Source: an uncultured Clostridia bacterium (GTDB lineage: Bacteria; Bacillota; Clostridia; Christensenellales; Borkfalkiaceae). Taken from it: a stretch of 10,491 bases of DNA. A model generated the notes under the pieces. It was not told the DNA's origin and did no database searches. It worked only from the letters and a program-made list of their open reading frames with translations. Position numbers and translations under genes: made by a program. How positions within the stretch are numbered: position 1 is the stretch's first letter; each line of letters begins with the position of its first letter. Shown here one piece after another: positions 1 through 5,853 of this stretch. Location: NCBI GenBank assembly GCA_934273135.1, contig CAKQSU010000019.1, positions 1 to 10,491 on the forward strand, in the 5' to 3' direction.

Positions 1-147
1 CTGGTGGAGCATAACGATCTTACGGACGAAAACTTCCTCGCGATAACTTCTTTCGAAAAGACTATAAACAAGCGAAGTTATACGGCGAACGTGCTAAAGA
101 AAAATATTTACATAAAAAAAAGTAACGACAGTGCCAAACGCTCATAG
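1..147 (+). CDS. C-terminal end of an unrecognised protein (5' end outside window)
   Basis: The frame is open from the first base and closes at TAG 145-147, giving 48 residues; the other forward frame I checked stops early. The fragment is polar and lysine/asparagine-rich, with the tail KKSNDSAKRS. I see no motif and do not recognise it. It ends 99 bases before the replication initiator and reads in the same direction, so it may belong to the same mobile unit, but this is inferred from position only. A 48-codon open frame can also arise by chance in DNA of this composition, so the call is tentative. Confidence 0.4.
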   Translation: MVEHNDLTDENFLAITSFEKTINKRSYTANVLKKNIYIKKSNDSAKRS

Positions 148-211
148 TGAGTATCAGCCCGATTTCAATTGAAATCATCGTTACTATCTAATAGTATAAA
201 CTCAAAGTAAC
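121..211. repeat. AGTAAC repeats and nested inverted repeats upstream of the Rep gene
   Basis: AGTAAC occurs at 121-126 and 206-211, and as its complement GTTACT at 180-185. The first and third copies extend to an 8-base inverted pair: AGTAACGA (121-128) and TCGTTACT (178-185). Next to the right arm is a perfect 16-base palindrome at 161-176 (GATTTCAATTGAAATC). Short repeats and a palindrome directly before a rolling-circle initiator gene fit Rep-binding sites or an operator for autoregulation. That role is inference; the repeats themselves are read directly. Confidence 0.5.
169..197 (+). promoter_or_regulatory. Candidate sigma-A promoter for the Rep gene, overlapping a palindrome
   Basis: TTGAAA (169-174) and TAGTAT (192-197) are 17 bases apart, each matching the consensus moderately (5/6 and 4/6). 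The -35 box lies inside the palindrome 161-176, so a protein bound there would block the promoter. The Rep start follows about 40 bases later behind AAGGAAG (234-240 region). Confidence 0.4.
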
Positions 212-246
212 AAAAAGTCAAGAAAAATAAAAAGGAAGTATGAAAA

Positions 247-1203
247 ATGAATAGAACAAGCACCGTATATCAGTACGATTTGTTAGAACGCGCCGAAAAC
301 CCCTTCAAAAAGCTATACAAGGTCTACAGCGACGGAAGTAATTATATCGCCCGCCGCGTTGTCAAAAACAGCCGTCCGAAAGTTTTCAGACATATAAAAA
401 CCGACGTGGACTGTCTTTTTGATTTTCTTTTTGATGAGGCAAGCAAGACTTACTTCGCCGAGAACAAAAAGGACACGGAATTTACGCTTTTAAAGGACGA
501 GATTTACCGCGCGTTCACCGAGGACTATTTGCTCGACTTTCCGTTTCTTCGTCAATACATAGCCGAGAACGTGGAACGCCGCATGCGCAACATATGGCAA
601 CGTGAAAAGCGGTTCCGCCGCAAAGCTTACTTAAACGAATGGAATTATTTTGTAACGTTTACTTTTGACGGAAAGAAGCACACGGCTGAGTCGTTCGAGA
701 AGAAACTCAGAAAATGCCTTTCCAACCTGCATACTCGGCGTGGGTGGCGTTTTATGGGGGTCACGGAGCATGGCGAAGAAAACGGAAGGTTACATTTTCA
801 TTTTTTAGTATACGTTCCCGACGGGCAAATGGTCGAGAAATTAAAGAAAAGAAAGGACTATTCAAAAAAGCGCGGCTGTGTTCAAGAAACGGTATTCAAC
901 ACCTTTTTTGAGCGGCAGTTCGGGCGCAACGATTTTTCGGAGGTAAAGAAAATGCAATTCAAGAACGGCGACGCGGTCGCTTATCTTTTAAAATATTTAC
1001 GCAAGGGCGGAGAGCGCATTATTTATTCGCGCGGTATTCCGACGGAAATTACGAAGATTTTAGACGAAGAGTTCGATATTTGTTGTGAATTCGAGGGGTG
1101 TATGAATGTCAGGTACATTCTTTTCGATAACGTCATCGATTACGAACGCGATATCGTTCCGTTTCAATCTCCTTCGTACGGATATATGCGAAGTTGCGCC
1201 TGA
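247..1203 (+). CDS. Rolling-circle replication initiator (HUH endonuclease, G2P/Rep-like)
   Basis: The 318-residue protein carries the ordered motifs of HUH replication initiators. Motif I is a beta-strand FVTFTF at about residues 135-140. Motif II is HFH at 183-185 within GRLHFHFLVYVPDG, where the two histidines would hold the catalytic metal. Motif III is YLLKY at 246-250, with Tyr246 or Tyr250 as the nicking nucleophile and Lys249 and Lys253 nearby. Such enzymes nick one strand at a replicon origin and stay joined to the 5' end. The N-terminal ~120 residues are basic and of unknown role. There is no helicase domain, which fits phage- or plasmid-type Reps (inovirus G2P or microvirus-like) rather than CRESS-virus Reps. 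The start is supported by AAGGAAG eight bases upstream. It is followed by a terminator and a palindrome-rich gap. No coat or mobilisation gene is visible, so the replicon type is open. Confidence 0.8.
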   Translation: MNRTSTVYQYDLLERAENPFKKLYKVYSDGSNYIARRVVKNSRPKVFRHIKTDVDCLFDFLFDEASKTYFAENKKDTEFTLLKDEIYRAFTEDYLLDFPFLRQYIAENVERRMRNIWQREKRFRRKAYLNEWNYFVTFTFDGKKHTAESFEKKLRKCLSNLHTRRGWRFMGVTEHGEENGRLHFHFLVYVPDGQMVEKLKKRKDYSKKRGCVQETVFNTFFERQFGRNDFSEVKKMQFKNGDAVAYLLKYLRKGGERIIYSRGIPTEITKILDEEFDICCEFEGCMNVRYILFDNVIDYERDIVPFQSPSYGYMRSCA

Positions 1204-1265
1204 TTGTTAGGTCGTAATTAACCGAATATTCCCGCCTTTTGCGCTTCTTTCTTAGGGGCGTTGTT

Positions 1266-1294
1266 TTTCGTGGTCAAAAACCACGAAATTTTTT
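1266..1294 (+). terminator. Intrinsic terminator downstream of the Rep gene
   Basis: A 9-base-pair stem, TTTCGTGGT (1266-1274) with ACCACGAAA (1280-1288), has a 5-base loop and is followed directly by TTTTTT (1289-1294). It lies 60 bases after the Rep stop codon and probably ends that transcript. Confidence 0.75.
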
Positions 1295-1373
1295 GCGATT
1301 ATACAAAAATTATGCTTTGCCCGCCCGAATGTCTCTTGTCGCGGTGTTTCTTTGAGCGGTTTAGCGCAAAAAC

Positions 1374-1396
1374 CCGCCGCATGCGGCGGTATTTTT
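1374..1396 (+). terminator. GC-rich palindrome with T-run, possible second terminator
   Basis: CCGCCGCATGCGGCGG (1374-1389) is a perfect 16-base palindrome, preceded by AAAAAC and followed by TATTTTTTC. It could act as a terminator on either strand. With no spare loop bases in the centre, the innermost pairs would have to open to form a hairpin. Confidence 0.5.
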
Positions 1397-1409
1397 TCAG
1401 TTTTTTGGC

Positions 1410-1480
1410 AGTATTACACGCCCCCTTGTCCGCGGCGGCGCAGCCGCCGCGCTCGTACAGACAAGGGGGCGTGTAATACT
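1410..1480. repeat. 71-base nested hairpin: perfect 21-base inverted repeat enclosing a GC-rich stem
   Basis: Positions 1410-1430 are the exact reverse complement of 1460-1480 (21 of 21). Inside, 1431-1439 (CGCGGCGGC) pairs with 1443-1451 (GCCGCCGCG) around a GCA loop. Eight bases (1452-1459, CTCGTACA) bulge on one side only, so the folded form is asymmetric. No T-run follows, so it is not an ordinary terminator. It lies in the gap between the Rep gene (ends 1203) and the transposase (starts 1648). A replication origin, recombination site or small non-autonomous element are all possible; none is proven. The rest of the gap 1204-1647 holds the hairpins and promoter listed separately and no credible gene. 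Confidence 0.8.
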
Positions 1481-1510
1481 CTCTTATTTTCTTTTAAGGC
1501 GTTAAAACAA

Positions 1511-1539
1511 TAGATATTTTCTTCGAAAAAAGGTATAAT
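1511..1539 (+). promoter_or_regulatory. Candidate promoter for the transposase
   Basis: A perfect -10 box TATAAT lies at 1534-1539. The hexamer 17 bases upstream, TAGATA (1511-1516), is a weak -35 (4/6). It would give a leader of roughly 100 bases containing palindromes. A TTGACA at 1570-1575 has no suitable -10 partner. Confidence 0.4.
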
Positions 1540-1551
1540 CAAAAAGCTTTT

Positions 1552-1567
1552 TTTGCGACGTCGCAAA
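1552..1567. repeat. Perfect 16-base palindrome TTTGCGACGTCGCAAA
   Basis: The sequence 1552-1567 equals its own reverse complement and is followed by TTTT. It lies in the putative transposase leader, just downstream of the TATAAT box. It could be an operator, a terminator-like attenuator, or part of the insertion target, since IS30-type elements often choose palindromic targets. The role is unassigned. Confidence 0.45.
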
Positions 1568-1597
1568 TTTTGACACACGTTTCTTATATGGTTTTTT

Positions 1598-1626
1598 CCG
1601 CTTTTGCGGTTATTCTCCCGTAAGGG
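1598..1626 (+). other. Two small hairpins before the transposase ribosome binding site
   Basis: CCGC-TTTT-GCGG (1598-1609) and CCC-GTAA-GGG (1617-1626, a GNRA-type loop) lie between the promoter region and the AAGGAGG (about 1635-1641). Leader structure that dampens readthrough from host transcripts is known for several insertion sequences; here that is inference. Confidence 0.35.
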
Positions 1627-1647
1627 TTATTAAAAAGGAGGTCTTGT

Positions 1648-2730
1648 ATGAAAAAACAACAAGAAAAGAAAAAGAAAAAAAGGAAAAAGGGCTATCATTA
1701 CATTTCTTTTACTCAACGGCTACAGCTCGAAGCTTATCTTAAAGCAAAAATGCCGATAAAGGAAATAGCGAAGCTTCTCGGCATACACAAAAACAGTGTT
1801 TACCGAGAACGAGATAGGGGCATGTATAAAAAGAAAGTTCGACATAGAAACGCTCGCGGTAGAAAAATCGATTGCTTTGTTATGGAATATTCCGCACTCG
1901 TTGCTCAACGCCGATTCGAGGAAGGACAAACGCATAAGGGTCGCCCGATAAAGCTCGGTAAAGATTATGAGTTTGTTCGTTATGTCGAAAAGCGTATTCT
2001 CGTCGACAAGTTGTCGCCGCTTGCGATTATAGGCGAACTGCGCCGTAACGGCTGTCCGTTTGAGACGATTGTTTGCGTAAATACTCTTTATTCGTACATT
2101 CGCCGCGGGTTTATGGGCAGAGTCAGGGCTTCCTCGCTTCCGCTCCAACGGAAGAAGAAAAAATCTAAGCCGGTTGCAAAACGTGCGCCGCGCGGAACTT
2201 CGATTGAGAAACGCCCGGAAGAAATCGGCAAACGTAACACGTTCGGTCATTGGGAAATGGATTGCGTTTGCGGTCCGACTACCGATTGTTTGCTTGTTTT
2301 GACGGAACGGCTTACTCGTTACGAGATAATTTTCAAGATACCGCGACAAACTTCGGCGAACGTCGTTACATGTTTAGACACTCTCGAAAAACACTTTGGT
2401 GAACGATTTAAGCTGCTTTTCAAATCGATTACAGTCGACAACGGCTCCGAATTTTCCGATTTTGACGGCATGCGTTTCAGTTGTGTTCACAAAAAAGAAC
2501 TCCGTTCGGAAATTTTTTATTGCCACCCGTACTCGGCGTACGAGCGCGGCACCAACGAACGCATAAATCGCGAAATCCGTCGTCTTTGTCCTAAAGGAAC
2601 TTCGTTTGCGCCGTACACGGTATACGCTGTTGCGCGTATTGCCGAATGGGTAAATTCTTACCCTCGTCAAGTTCTCGGCTTTGCCTCTTCCGCCGAGCGT
2701 TTCAACGAAGAATTTGCAAAAATAGCGTAA
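1648..2730 (+). CDS. IS30-family transposase, intact
   Basis: The 360-residue protein has the IS30 layout. A lysine-rich N-terminus (residues 2-14) is followed by a helix-turn-helix at about 20-56 (QRLQLEAYLK ... IAKLLGIHKNSVYRE) that would bind the element's ends. A DDE integrase-type core follows, with Asp205 in FGHWEMD, Asp264 in ITVDNGSEF and Glu304 in ERGTNE, continuing into INREIRRLCPKG, which matches the family's NGLIRQYFPKG block. The distance from the second Asp to the Glu is about five residues longer than in typical family members. No frameshift or internal stop is present, so it could be active. The start is set by a strong AAGGAGG six bases upstream. The family moves DNA by a cut- or copy-out circular intermediate. 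Two terminators follow. Confidence 0.93.
   Translation: MKKQQEKKKKKRKKGYHYISFTQRLQLEAYLKAKMPIKEIAKLLGIHKNSVYRERDRGMYKKKVRHRNARGRKIDCFVMEYSALVAQRRFEEGQTHKGRPIKLGKDYEFVRYVEKRILVDKLSPLAIIGELRRNGCPFETIVCVNTLYSYIRRGFMGRVRASSLPLQRKKKKSKPVAKRAPRGTSIEKRPEEIGKRNTFGHWEMDCVCGPTTDCLLVLTERLTRYEIIFKIPRQTSANVVTCLDTLEKHFGERFKLLFKSITVDNGSEFSDFDGMRFSCVHKKELRSEIFYCHPYSAYERGTNERINREIRRLCPKGTSFAPYTVYAVARIAEWVNSYPRQVLGFASSAERFNEEFAKIA
1648..2730 (+). mobile_element. IS30-family insertion sequence, minimal extent (ends not resolved)
   Basis: The element must include the transposase gene and some flanking DNA. I compared 1480-1647 with the reverse complement of 2731-3009 and found no convincing 20-30 base terminal inverted repeat; the best shared block is a T-run followed by GCG (near 1547-1557 and 2791-2800). 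Target duplications in this family are 2-3 bases and cannot be recognised without the ends. Confidence 0.6.
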
Positions 2731-2757
2731 CTATTTACAATTAAATATTTAAAACGC

Positions 2758-2782
2758 GGCAAGTTTCCCGACTTGTCTTTTT
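2758..2782 (+). terminator. Terminator after the transposase gene
   Basis: GGCAAGT (2758-2764) pairs with ACTTGTC (2771-2777), with one G-U pair, around a TTCCCG loop. TTTTT follows directly. It lies 28 bases after the transposase stop. Confidence 0.6.
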
Positions 2783-2791
2783 GTCATACGC

Positions 2792-2836
2792 AAAAAAGCG
2801 ACGAAAAAGGTTTTTTACTCCCTTTCGTCGTTTTTT
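2792..2836. terminator. Second, potentially bidirectional terminator after the transposase
   Basis: CGACGAAA (2799-2806) pairs with TTTCGTCG (2823-2830). AAAAAA precedes the stem and TTTTTT follows it, so either strand would give a hairpin with a U-tract. It would insulate spoIIID from transposase transcription. Confidence 0.65.
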
Positions 2837-2939
2837 ATTATCAAAAAATCTTAAAAAAAAATATTTTCCGACTTTTTTCAATTTTATCCTCTAAATTATT
2901 TGACATTTAAACTTTTTTTACTTTTTCTTACGAGTTTTT

Positions 2940-2960
2940 CGTTTTTGACCGTCAAAAACG
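2940..2960. repeat. Inverted repeat upstream of spoIIID
   Basis: CGTTTTTGAC (2940-2949) and GTCAAAAACG (2951-2960) are perfect 10-base arms around a single C. It lies 50 bases before the spoIIID start, in an AT-rich stretch (2841-3009) with no gene. It could be an operator for spoIIID or a relic at the edge of the insertion sequence. I see no convincing sigma-A promoter here; spoIIID usually relies on sigma-E, whose loose consensus I could not place with confidence. Confidence 0.5.
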
Positions 2961-3009
2961 TACTAAAAACACAATTTACGACATATTTTAAAATCGGAAA
3001 CAATCGGGA

Positions 3010-3270
3010 ATGTTTTATTACGACGTAGACGAAAGAATACTTGCCGAGGGCGAGTACATAGTCGAAAACTCCTCAACCGTCCGCGCAACCGCGGCGAAAT
3101 TCGGCGTTTCGAAGTCAACCGTTCATAAAGATTTAAGTTACAAATTAAAATATCTTGACGAAGCTTTGTTTTATAGCGTAGAGAAAGTTTTGCAGAAAAA
3201 CTTATCCGAACGCCACCTCCGCGGCGGCGTTGCGACAAAACTGAAATACCTCAATCTCATTCGCCGATAG
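3010..3270 (+). CDS. spoIIID: Stage III sporulation protein D, mother-cell transcription regulator
   Basis: The 86-residue protein matches SpoIIID along its length. Residues 7-22 (DERILAEGEYIVENSS) are followed by a helix-turn-helix at about 23-42 with the hallmark AAKFGVSKSTVHKDL. A C-terminal basic region with RHLRGGVATKLKY (68-80) is the second DNA contact of the family. Bacillus SpoIIID is about 93 residues, so this one lacks only a short tail. The family binds DNA as a monomer and adjusts mother-cell gene expression after engulfment, in the sigma-E to sigma-K stage. Its presence implies a sporulation-capable or recently sporulating lineage. The ribosome binding site is weak (GGAAAC, about nine bases upstream). 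It lies behind an IS30 element and its terminators, so it needs a promoter in 2840-3009. It converges on the DXS-like gene. Confidence 0.93.
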   Translation: MFYYDVDERILAEGEYIVENSSTVRATAAKFGVSKSTVHKDLSYKLKYLDEALFYSVEKVLQKNLSERHLRGGVATKLKYLNLIRR

Positions 3271-3279
3271 AAAACGTGT

Positions 3280-3327
3280 AAAAAGTCGAGCAATTAGTCG
3301 ATAATCGACCTATTGCCCGACTTTTTT
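3280..3327. terminator. Shared bidirectional terminator between spoIIID and the DXS-like gene
   Basis: A long interrupted stem is formed by AAAAAGTCG (3280-3288) with CGACTTTTT (3318-3326), GCAAT (3290-3294) with ATTGC (3312-3316), and GTCGA (3297-3301) with TCGAC (3305-3309). The A-run on one side and T-run on the other let it serve both converging transcripts, although it lies about 95 bases past the DXS-like stop. Nothing else is visible in 3328-3421. Confidence 0.7.
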
Positions 3328-3421
3328 ATTTTTTGTCTGCTCTTCGTTTGCTTGATTTTTTTGTGTGTTTAGTCTGCAAATTTCTTTTTTTGTCATCTGT
3401 TCGGCAACAGGACTAAAAACG

Positions 3422-5173
3422 TCAAACTTCCAAATCTTTTACAATCTGCTCGACGGTGAGATGATTTTCCTTTAAAACGTCGTCAACGTTATAGCGGTCG
3501 ATAAACTGCTTTTTCAAGCCGTAGTTGTAAACGCTTATTCCGCTCGCGCCGTAATAGGAAGCGATTGTTTCGCCGAAACCGCCCGAAAGAACGCCGTCCT
3601 CAATCGTAACGACTTGCGTGTGATTTTCCTTGAGTTTTTCAAGCAATTCTTTGTCAAGCCCCGTCAAAAACACGGGGTTTACGAGCGTCGGCTTAAAGCC
3701 TCTCGTTTTTTCGACGTAAGCGGCAAGTTCTTCGCCGAGCGAATACATTCCGCCCGCCGCGATTATCGCAAGTTTTTCGCCCTCTTCTACCACTCGGTAC
3801 TTTTTTATTTCAGAATAATCTTTTGCTACCTCGCCCTTCGCGTGTTCGACTACGGACGGAACGCGTATCGCAACGGGGTGTTTTTTCTGCTCGATCGACC
3901 ATTCCGTCATCGCTAAAAGTTCTTCGGCATTAGTCGGCGCAAGGTATACGAGGTTAGGTATGTTTTTTAGCATCGGGATATCGAAAATTCCGAGGTGCGC
4001 AACGTCCTTGAAAGCTTTCACGGAAGCCGCAAAAACGAGCATCGTAACAGGGCTTTCGTTGATACAGATATCCTGCGAAATCTGGTCGTAGCAACGCTGA
4101 ATAAACGAGCTGAAAACCGCCCACACGGGTTTGCCGCCGTAGGTTGCCACGCCGCTCGCCATCGCCGCCGCCGTCTCTTCGCCAATGCCTACGTCCACGA
4201 ATTGTTTGCCCGCGATTTCGCGCTTGTCCTTAGTGAACCCTACGATAACGGGGGTTGCCGCGGTGATTGCAACGACCGAAGAATCCTTTTTCATTTTGTC
4301 CAAAAGATAGTCGCGCATTATGTCGTTGTAGCTTTCGCCGCTCGCAAAAAGATACTTGCCCGTAACGGGGTCGAAAGGCCCGCCCGAATGGTAGGTTTCG
4401 GGGTCTTTTTCGGCAAACGCAAGCCCTTTGCCCTTTTTAGTATGAACGTGAACTACGACCGCATGGTCGGTGTTTTTAACGCTTTCGAACGCTTCTATAA
4501 GCTTTTCGACGTCGTTGCCCTCGTCGACGTAAACGTAGTCAAGACCCATCGCTTTGAACAAATTGTTCTGCGCCTTGCCATTTGTTTCGCGCAAAAGCGC
4601 AAGGTTTTTGTATATGCCGCCGTGGTTTTCGGCAATACTCATCTCGTTGTCGTTCACGACTATTATAAAGTTGCCCGTCTGTTCGCCCGCGTAATCAAGC
4701 CCTTCCAGAGCTTCCCCGCCCGAAAGCGACCCGTCGCCTATCACCGCGATAACGTTCTCATTTCCGCCCGCAAGGTTGCGCGCCTTCGCCAAACCCAAAG
4801 CAAGGCTCACCGAAGTGGAAGTATGCCCTATCGTGAACAAGTCATGCACGCTTTCTTTAGGGTTAGAATAGCCCGAAACTTCGTCGTAACGGCTCTTGTC
4901 GAGAAAAGCGTACGCCCTGCCCGTAAGCATTTTGTGGCAATAAGTCTGGTGCGACACGTCGAAAACCATTTTGTCGAACGGCGACGAGAAAACGTAATGA
5001 AGCGCGACCGTCGCTTCCACGAACCCAAGATTAGGTCCGATATGCCCGCCGTGAACGGACAGCTTTTTAACGAGTGCGTAACGCATTTCGTCGGACAAAA
5101 CCTTAAGTTCTTCTTTTCCGAGTTTTTTTACGTCATCGGGTCCCTTAATATTATTCAAGTACTTGATTTCCAT
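3422..5173 (-). CDS. DXS-like thiamine-diphosphate enzyme, short form with altered substrate site
   Basis: The 583-residue protein has the 1-deoxy-D-xylulose-5-phosphate synthase fold: ThDP-binding N-terminal half, pyrimidine domain and C-terminal domain. His44 in GGHIGPNLG, DVSHQTYCHKMLTGR (72-86), the ThDP/metal motif GDG (146-148) through NDNEMSI (174-180), and catalytic Glu332 in GIGEET are all present. Compared with what I recall of E. coli Dxs, about 35-40 residues are missing after NDNEMSI. In the pyrimidine domain, Tyr392, Arg420, Asp427 and Arg478 correspond to Phe354, Ala382, Lys389 and Ser440, while His431 is kept as His393. The GIVGADG block is absent. Those arginines hold the acceptor phosphate, so a different acceptor is likely. 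DXS-annotated proteins of this short type occur in other Bacillota. The start is supported by AGGA nine bases upstream. It appears monocistronic, with its own promoter. The family is certain; the reaction is not. Confidence 0.85.
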   Translation of the reverse strand: MEIKYLNNIKGPDDVKKLGKEELKVLSDEMRYALVKKLSVHGGHIGPNLGFVEATVALHYVFSSPFDKMVFDVSHQTYCHKMLTGRAYAFLDKSRYDEVSGYSNPKESVHDLFTIGHTSTSVSLALGLAKARNLAGGNENVIAVIGDGSLSGGEALEGLDYAGEQTGNFIIVVNDNEMSIAENHGGIYKNLALLRETNGKAQNNLFKAMGLDYVYVDEGNDVEKLIEAFESVKNTDHAVVVHVHTKKGKGLAFAEKDPETYHSGGPFDPVTGKYLFASGESYNDIMRDYLLDKMKKDSSVVAITAATPVIVGFTKDKREIAGKQFVDVGIGEETAAAMASGVATYGGKPVWAVFSSFIQRCYDQISQDICINESPVTMLVFAASVKAFKDVAHLGIFDIPMLKNIPNLVYLAPTNAEELLAMTEWSIEQKKHPVAIRVPSVVEHAKGEVAKDYSEIKKYRVVEEGEKLAIIAAGGMYSLGEELAAYVEKTRGFKPTLVNPVFLTGLDKELLEKLKENHTQVVTIEDGVLSGGFGETIASYYGASGISVYNYGLKKQFIDRYNVDDVLKENHLTVEQIVKDLEV

Positions 5174-5206
5174 AAATTTTAGTCCTCGCTTTGTTGATTT
5201 TTCTTC

Positions 5207-5237
5207 ATTCTAACACTTAAAGTCAACTTTAAGTCAA
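5207..5237 (-). promoter_or_regulatory. Promoter of the DXS-like gene with an embedded palindrome
   Basis: Reading the minus strand, TTGACT (5237-5232) and an extended -10 TGTTAGAAT (TAGAAT at 5212-5207) precede the gene by about 34 bases. The spacer is 19, longer than usual but eased by the TGn extension. An inverted repeat, CTTAAAGT-CA-ACTTTAAG (5216-5233), fills the spacer and touches the -35 box, as a repressor site would. Confidence 0.5.
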
Positions 5238-5291
5238 GGCATTTTCCCCTTTTTTCAAAATTTTTCGGTGAAAAAACCGCAAAAAGCGCAG

Positions 5292-5320
5292 TAAAAAAGC
5301 CGCCCGGCTCACGAGCGACT
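5292..5320 (-). terminator. rplS terminator
   Basis: On the minus strand, AGTCGCTCG (5320-5312) pairs fully with CGGGCGGCT (5306-5298), with two G-U pairs, around a 5-base loop. Six Ts follow (5298-5293). It lies 36 bases after the rplS stop. Confidence 0.8.
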
Positions 5321-5355
5321 TTTTGGATTGCCTTTTAAAATTACAAAAGTCAAAA

Positions 5356-5700
5356 TCAAAGAACTTCTTTAACCTTAGCGGCTTTGCCCGTACGACCTCT
5401 TAAGTAGTACAGCTTAGCTCTTCTGACTTTACCTTTCTTGACAACTTCGATTCTGTCAATCTTCGGGGAATGAACGGGGAACGTTCTTTCCACGCCGATA
5501 CCGAAAGACAAACGCCTTACGGTAAACGTTTCGCTTATACCGCCGTGACGCTTAGCGATGACGACGCCTTCGAAAGCTTGTAATCTTTCTTTTGTTCCTT
5601 CAACAACCTTTACGTATACCCTAACGGTATCGCCTACATTGTATTGAGGAATTTCGGCTTTCAGATTTTCTTTGTTAATCTGTGCGATAATACCTTCCAT
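5356..5700 (-). CDS. rplS: Large-subunit ribosomal protein bL19
   Basis: The 114-residue product is a full-length bL19, which sits at the 30S-50S interface near the aminoacyl-tRNA site. Recognisable blocks are the N-terminal [13 protein letters not shown], the beta-strand [43 protein letters not shown], and the C-terminal [22 protein letters not shown]. An open frame extends 32 codons further upstream. I set the start at 5700 because GGAGGT lies seven bases before that ATG, the length then matches the family, and the upstream part would cover the promoter. In most Bacillota rplS follows trmD; here the upstream neighbour is the RyR-domain gene and rplS has its own promoter and terminator, so it appears monocistronic. 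Confidence 0.97.
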   Translation of the reverse strand: MEGIIAQINKENLKAEIPQYNVGDTVRVYVKVVEGTKERLQAFEGVVIAKRHGGISETFTVRRLSFGIGVERTFPVHSPKIDRIEVVKKGKVRRAKLYYLRGRTGKAAKVKEVL

Positions 5701-5767
5701 CAGACTTACCTCCGTATTTACTAAGTGTTCATTGCCGAAAACAAGAGGACCACCCGAGCCGTTTATT

Positions 5768-5796
5768 ATTCTACCATATTGAAAAAAATGTTGCAA
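5768..5796 (-). promoter_or_regulatory. rplS: rplS promoter
   Basis: On the minus strand, TTGCAA (5796-5791) and TAGAAT (5773-5768) are exactly 17 bases apart. Transcription would begin near 5761, giving a leader of about 60 bases before the GGAGGT. L19 leader regulation is known in Firmicutes, but I cannot assign that structure here by eye. Confidence 0.65.
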
Positions 5797-5853
5797 CCTT
5801 TTTTCACGGTTTTTTTAAAAAATGTTTCCCTATGCCAAAAAAGTTTGTTTTCT

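Noticed and set aside
1261..1476. 71-codon plus-strand frame between Rep and transposase
   Set aside because: It is built from the terminator stem, GC palindromes and the nested hairpin; it has no ribosome binding site and low-complexity composition.
1480..3009. Terminal inverted repeats of the IS30 element
   Set aside because: Comparison of the two flanks gave only T-run-based matches of about 11 bases, too weak to define ends.
3995..5182. Long open frame (395 codons) on the plus strand opposite the DXS-like gene
   Set aside because: It is antisense to a clear ThDP enzyme, has a biased Arg/Phe/Val composition typical of a shadow frame, and shows no domain.
5701..5796. Upstream in-frame start extending rplS by 32 codons
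   Set aside because: It would include the promoter, has no Shine-Dalgarno, and makes bL19 too long; GGAGGT supports the start at 5700.
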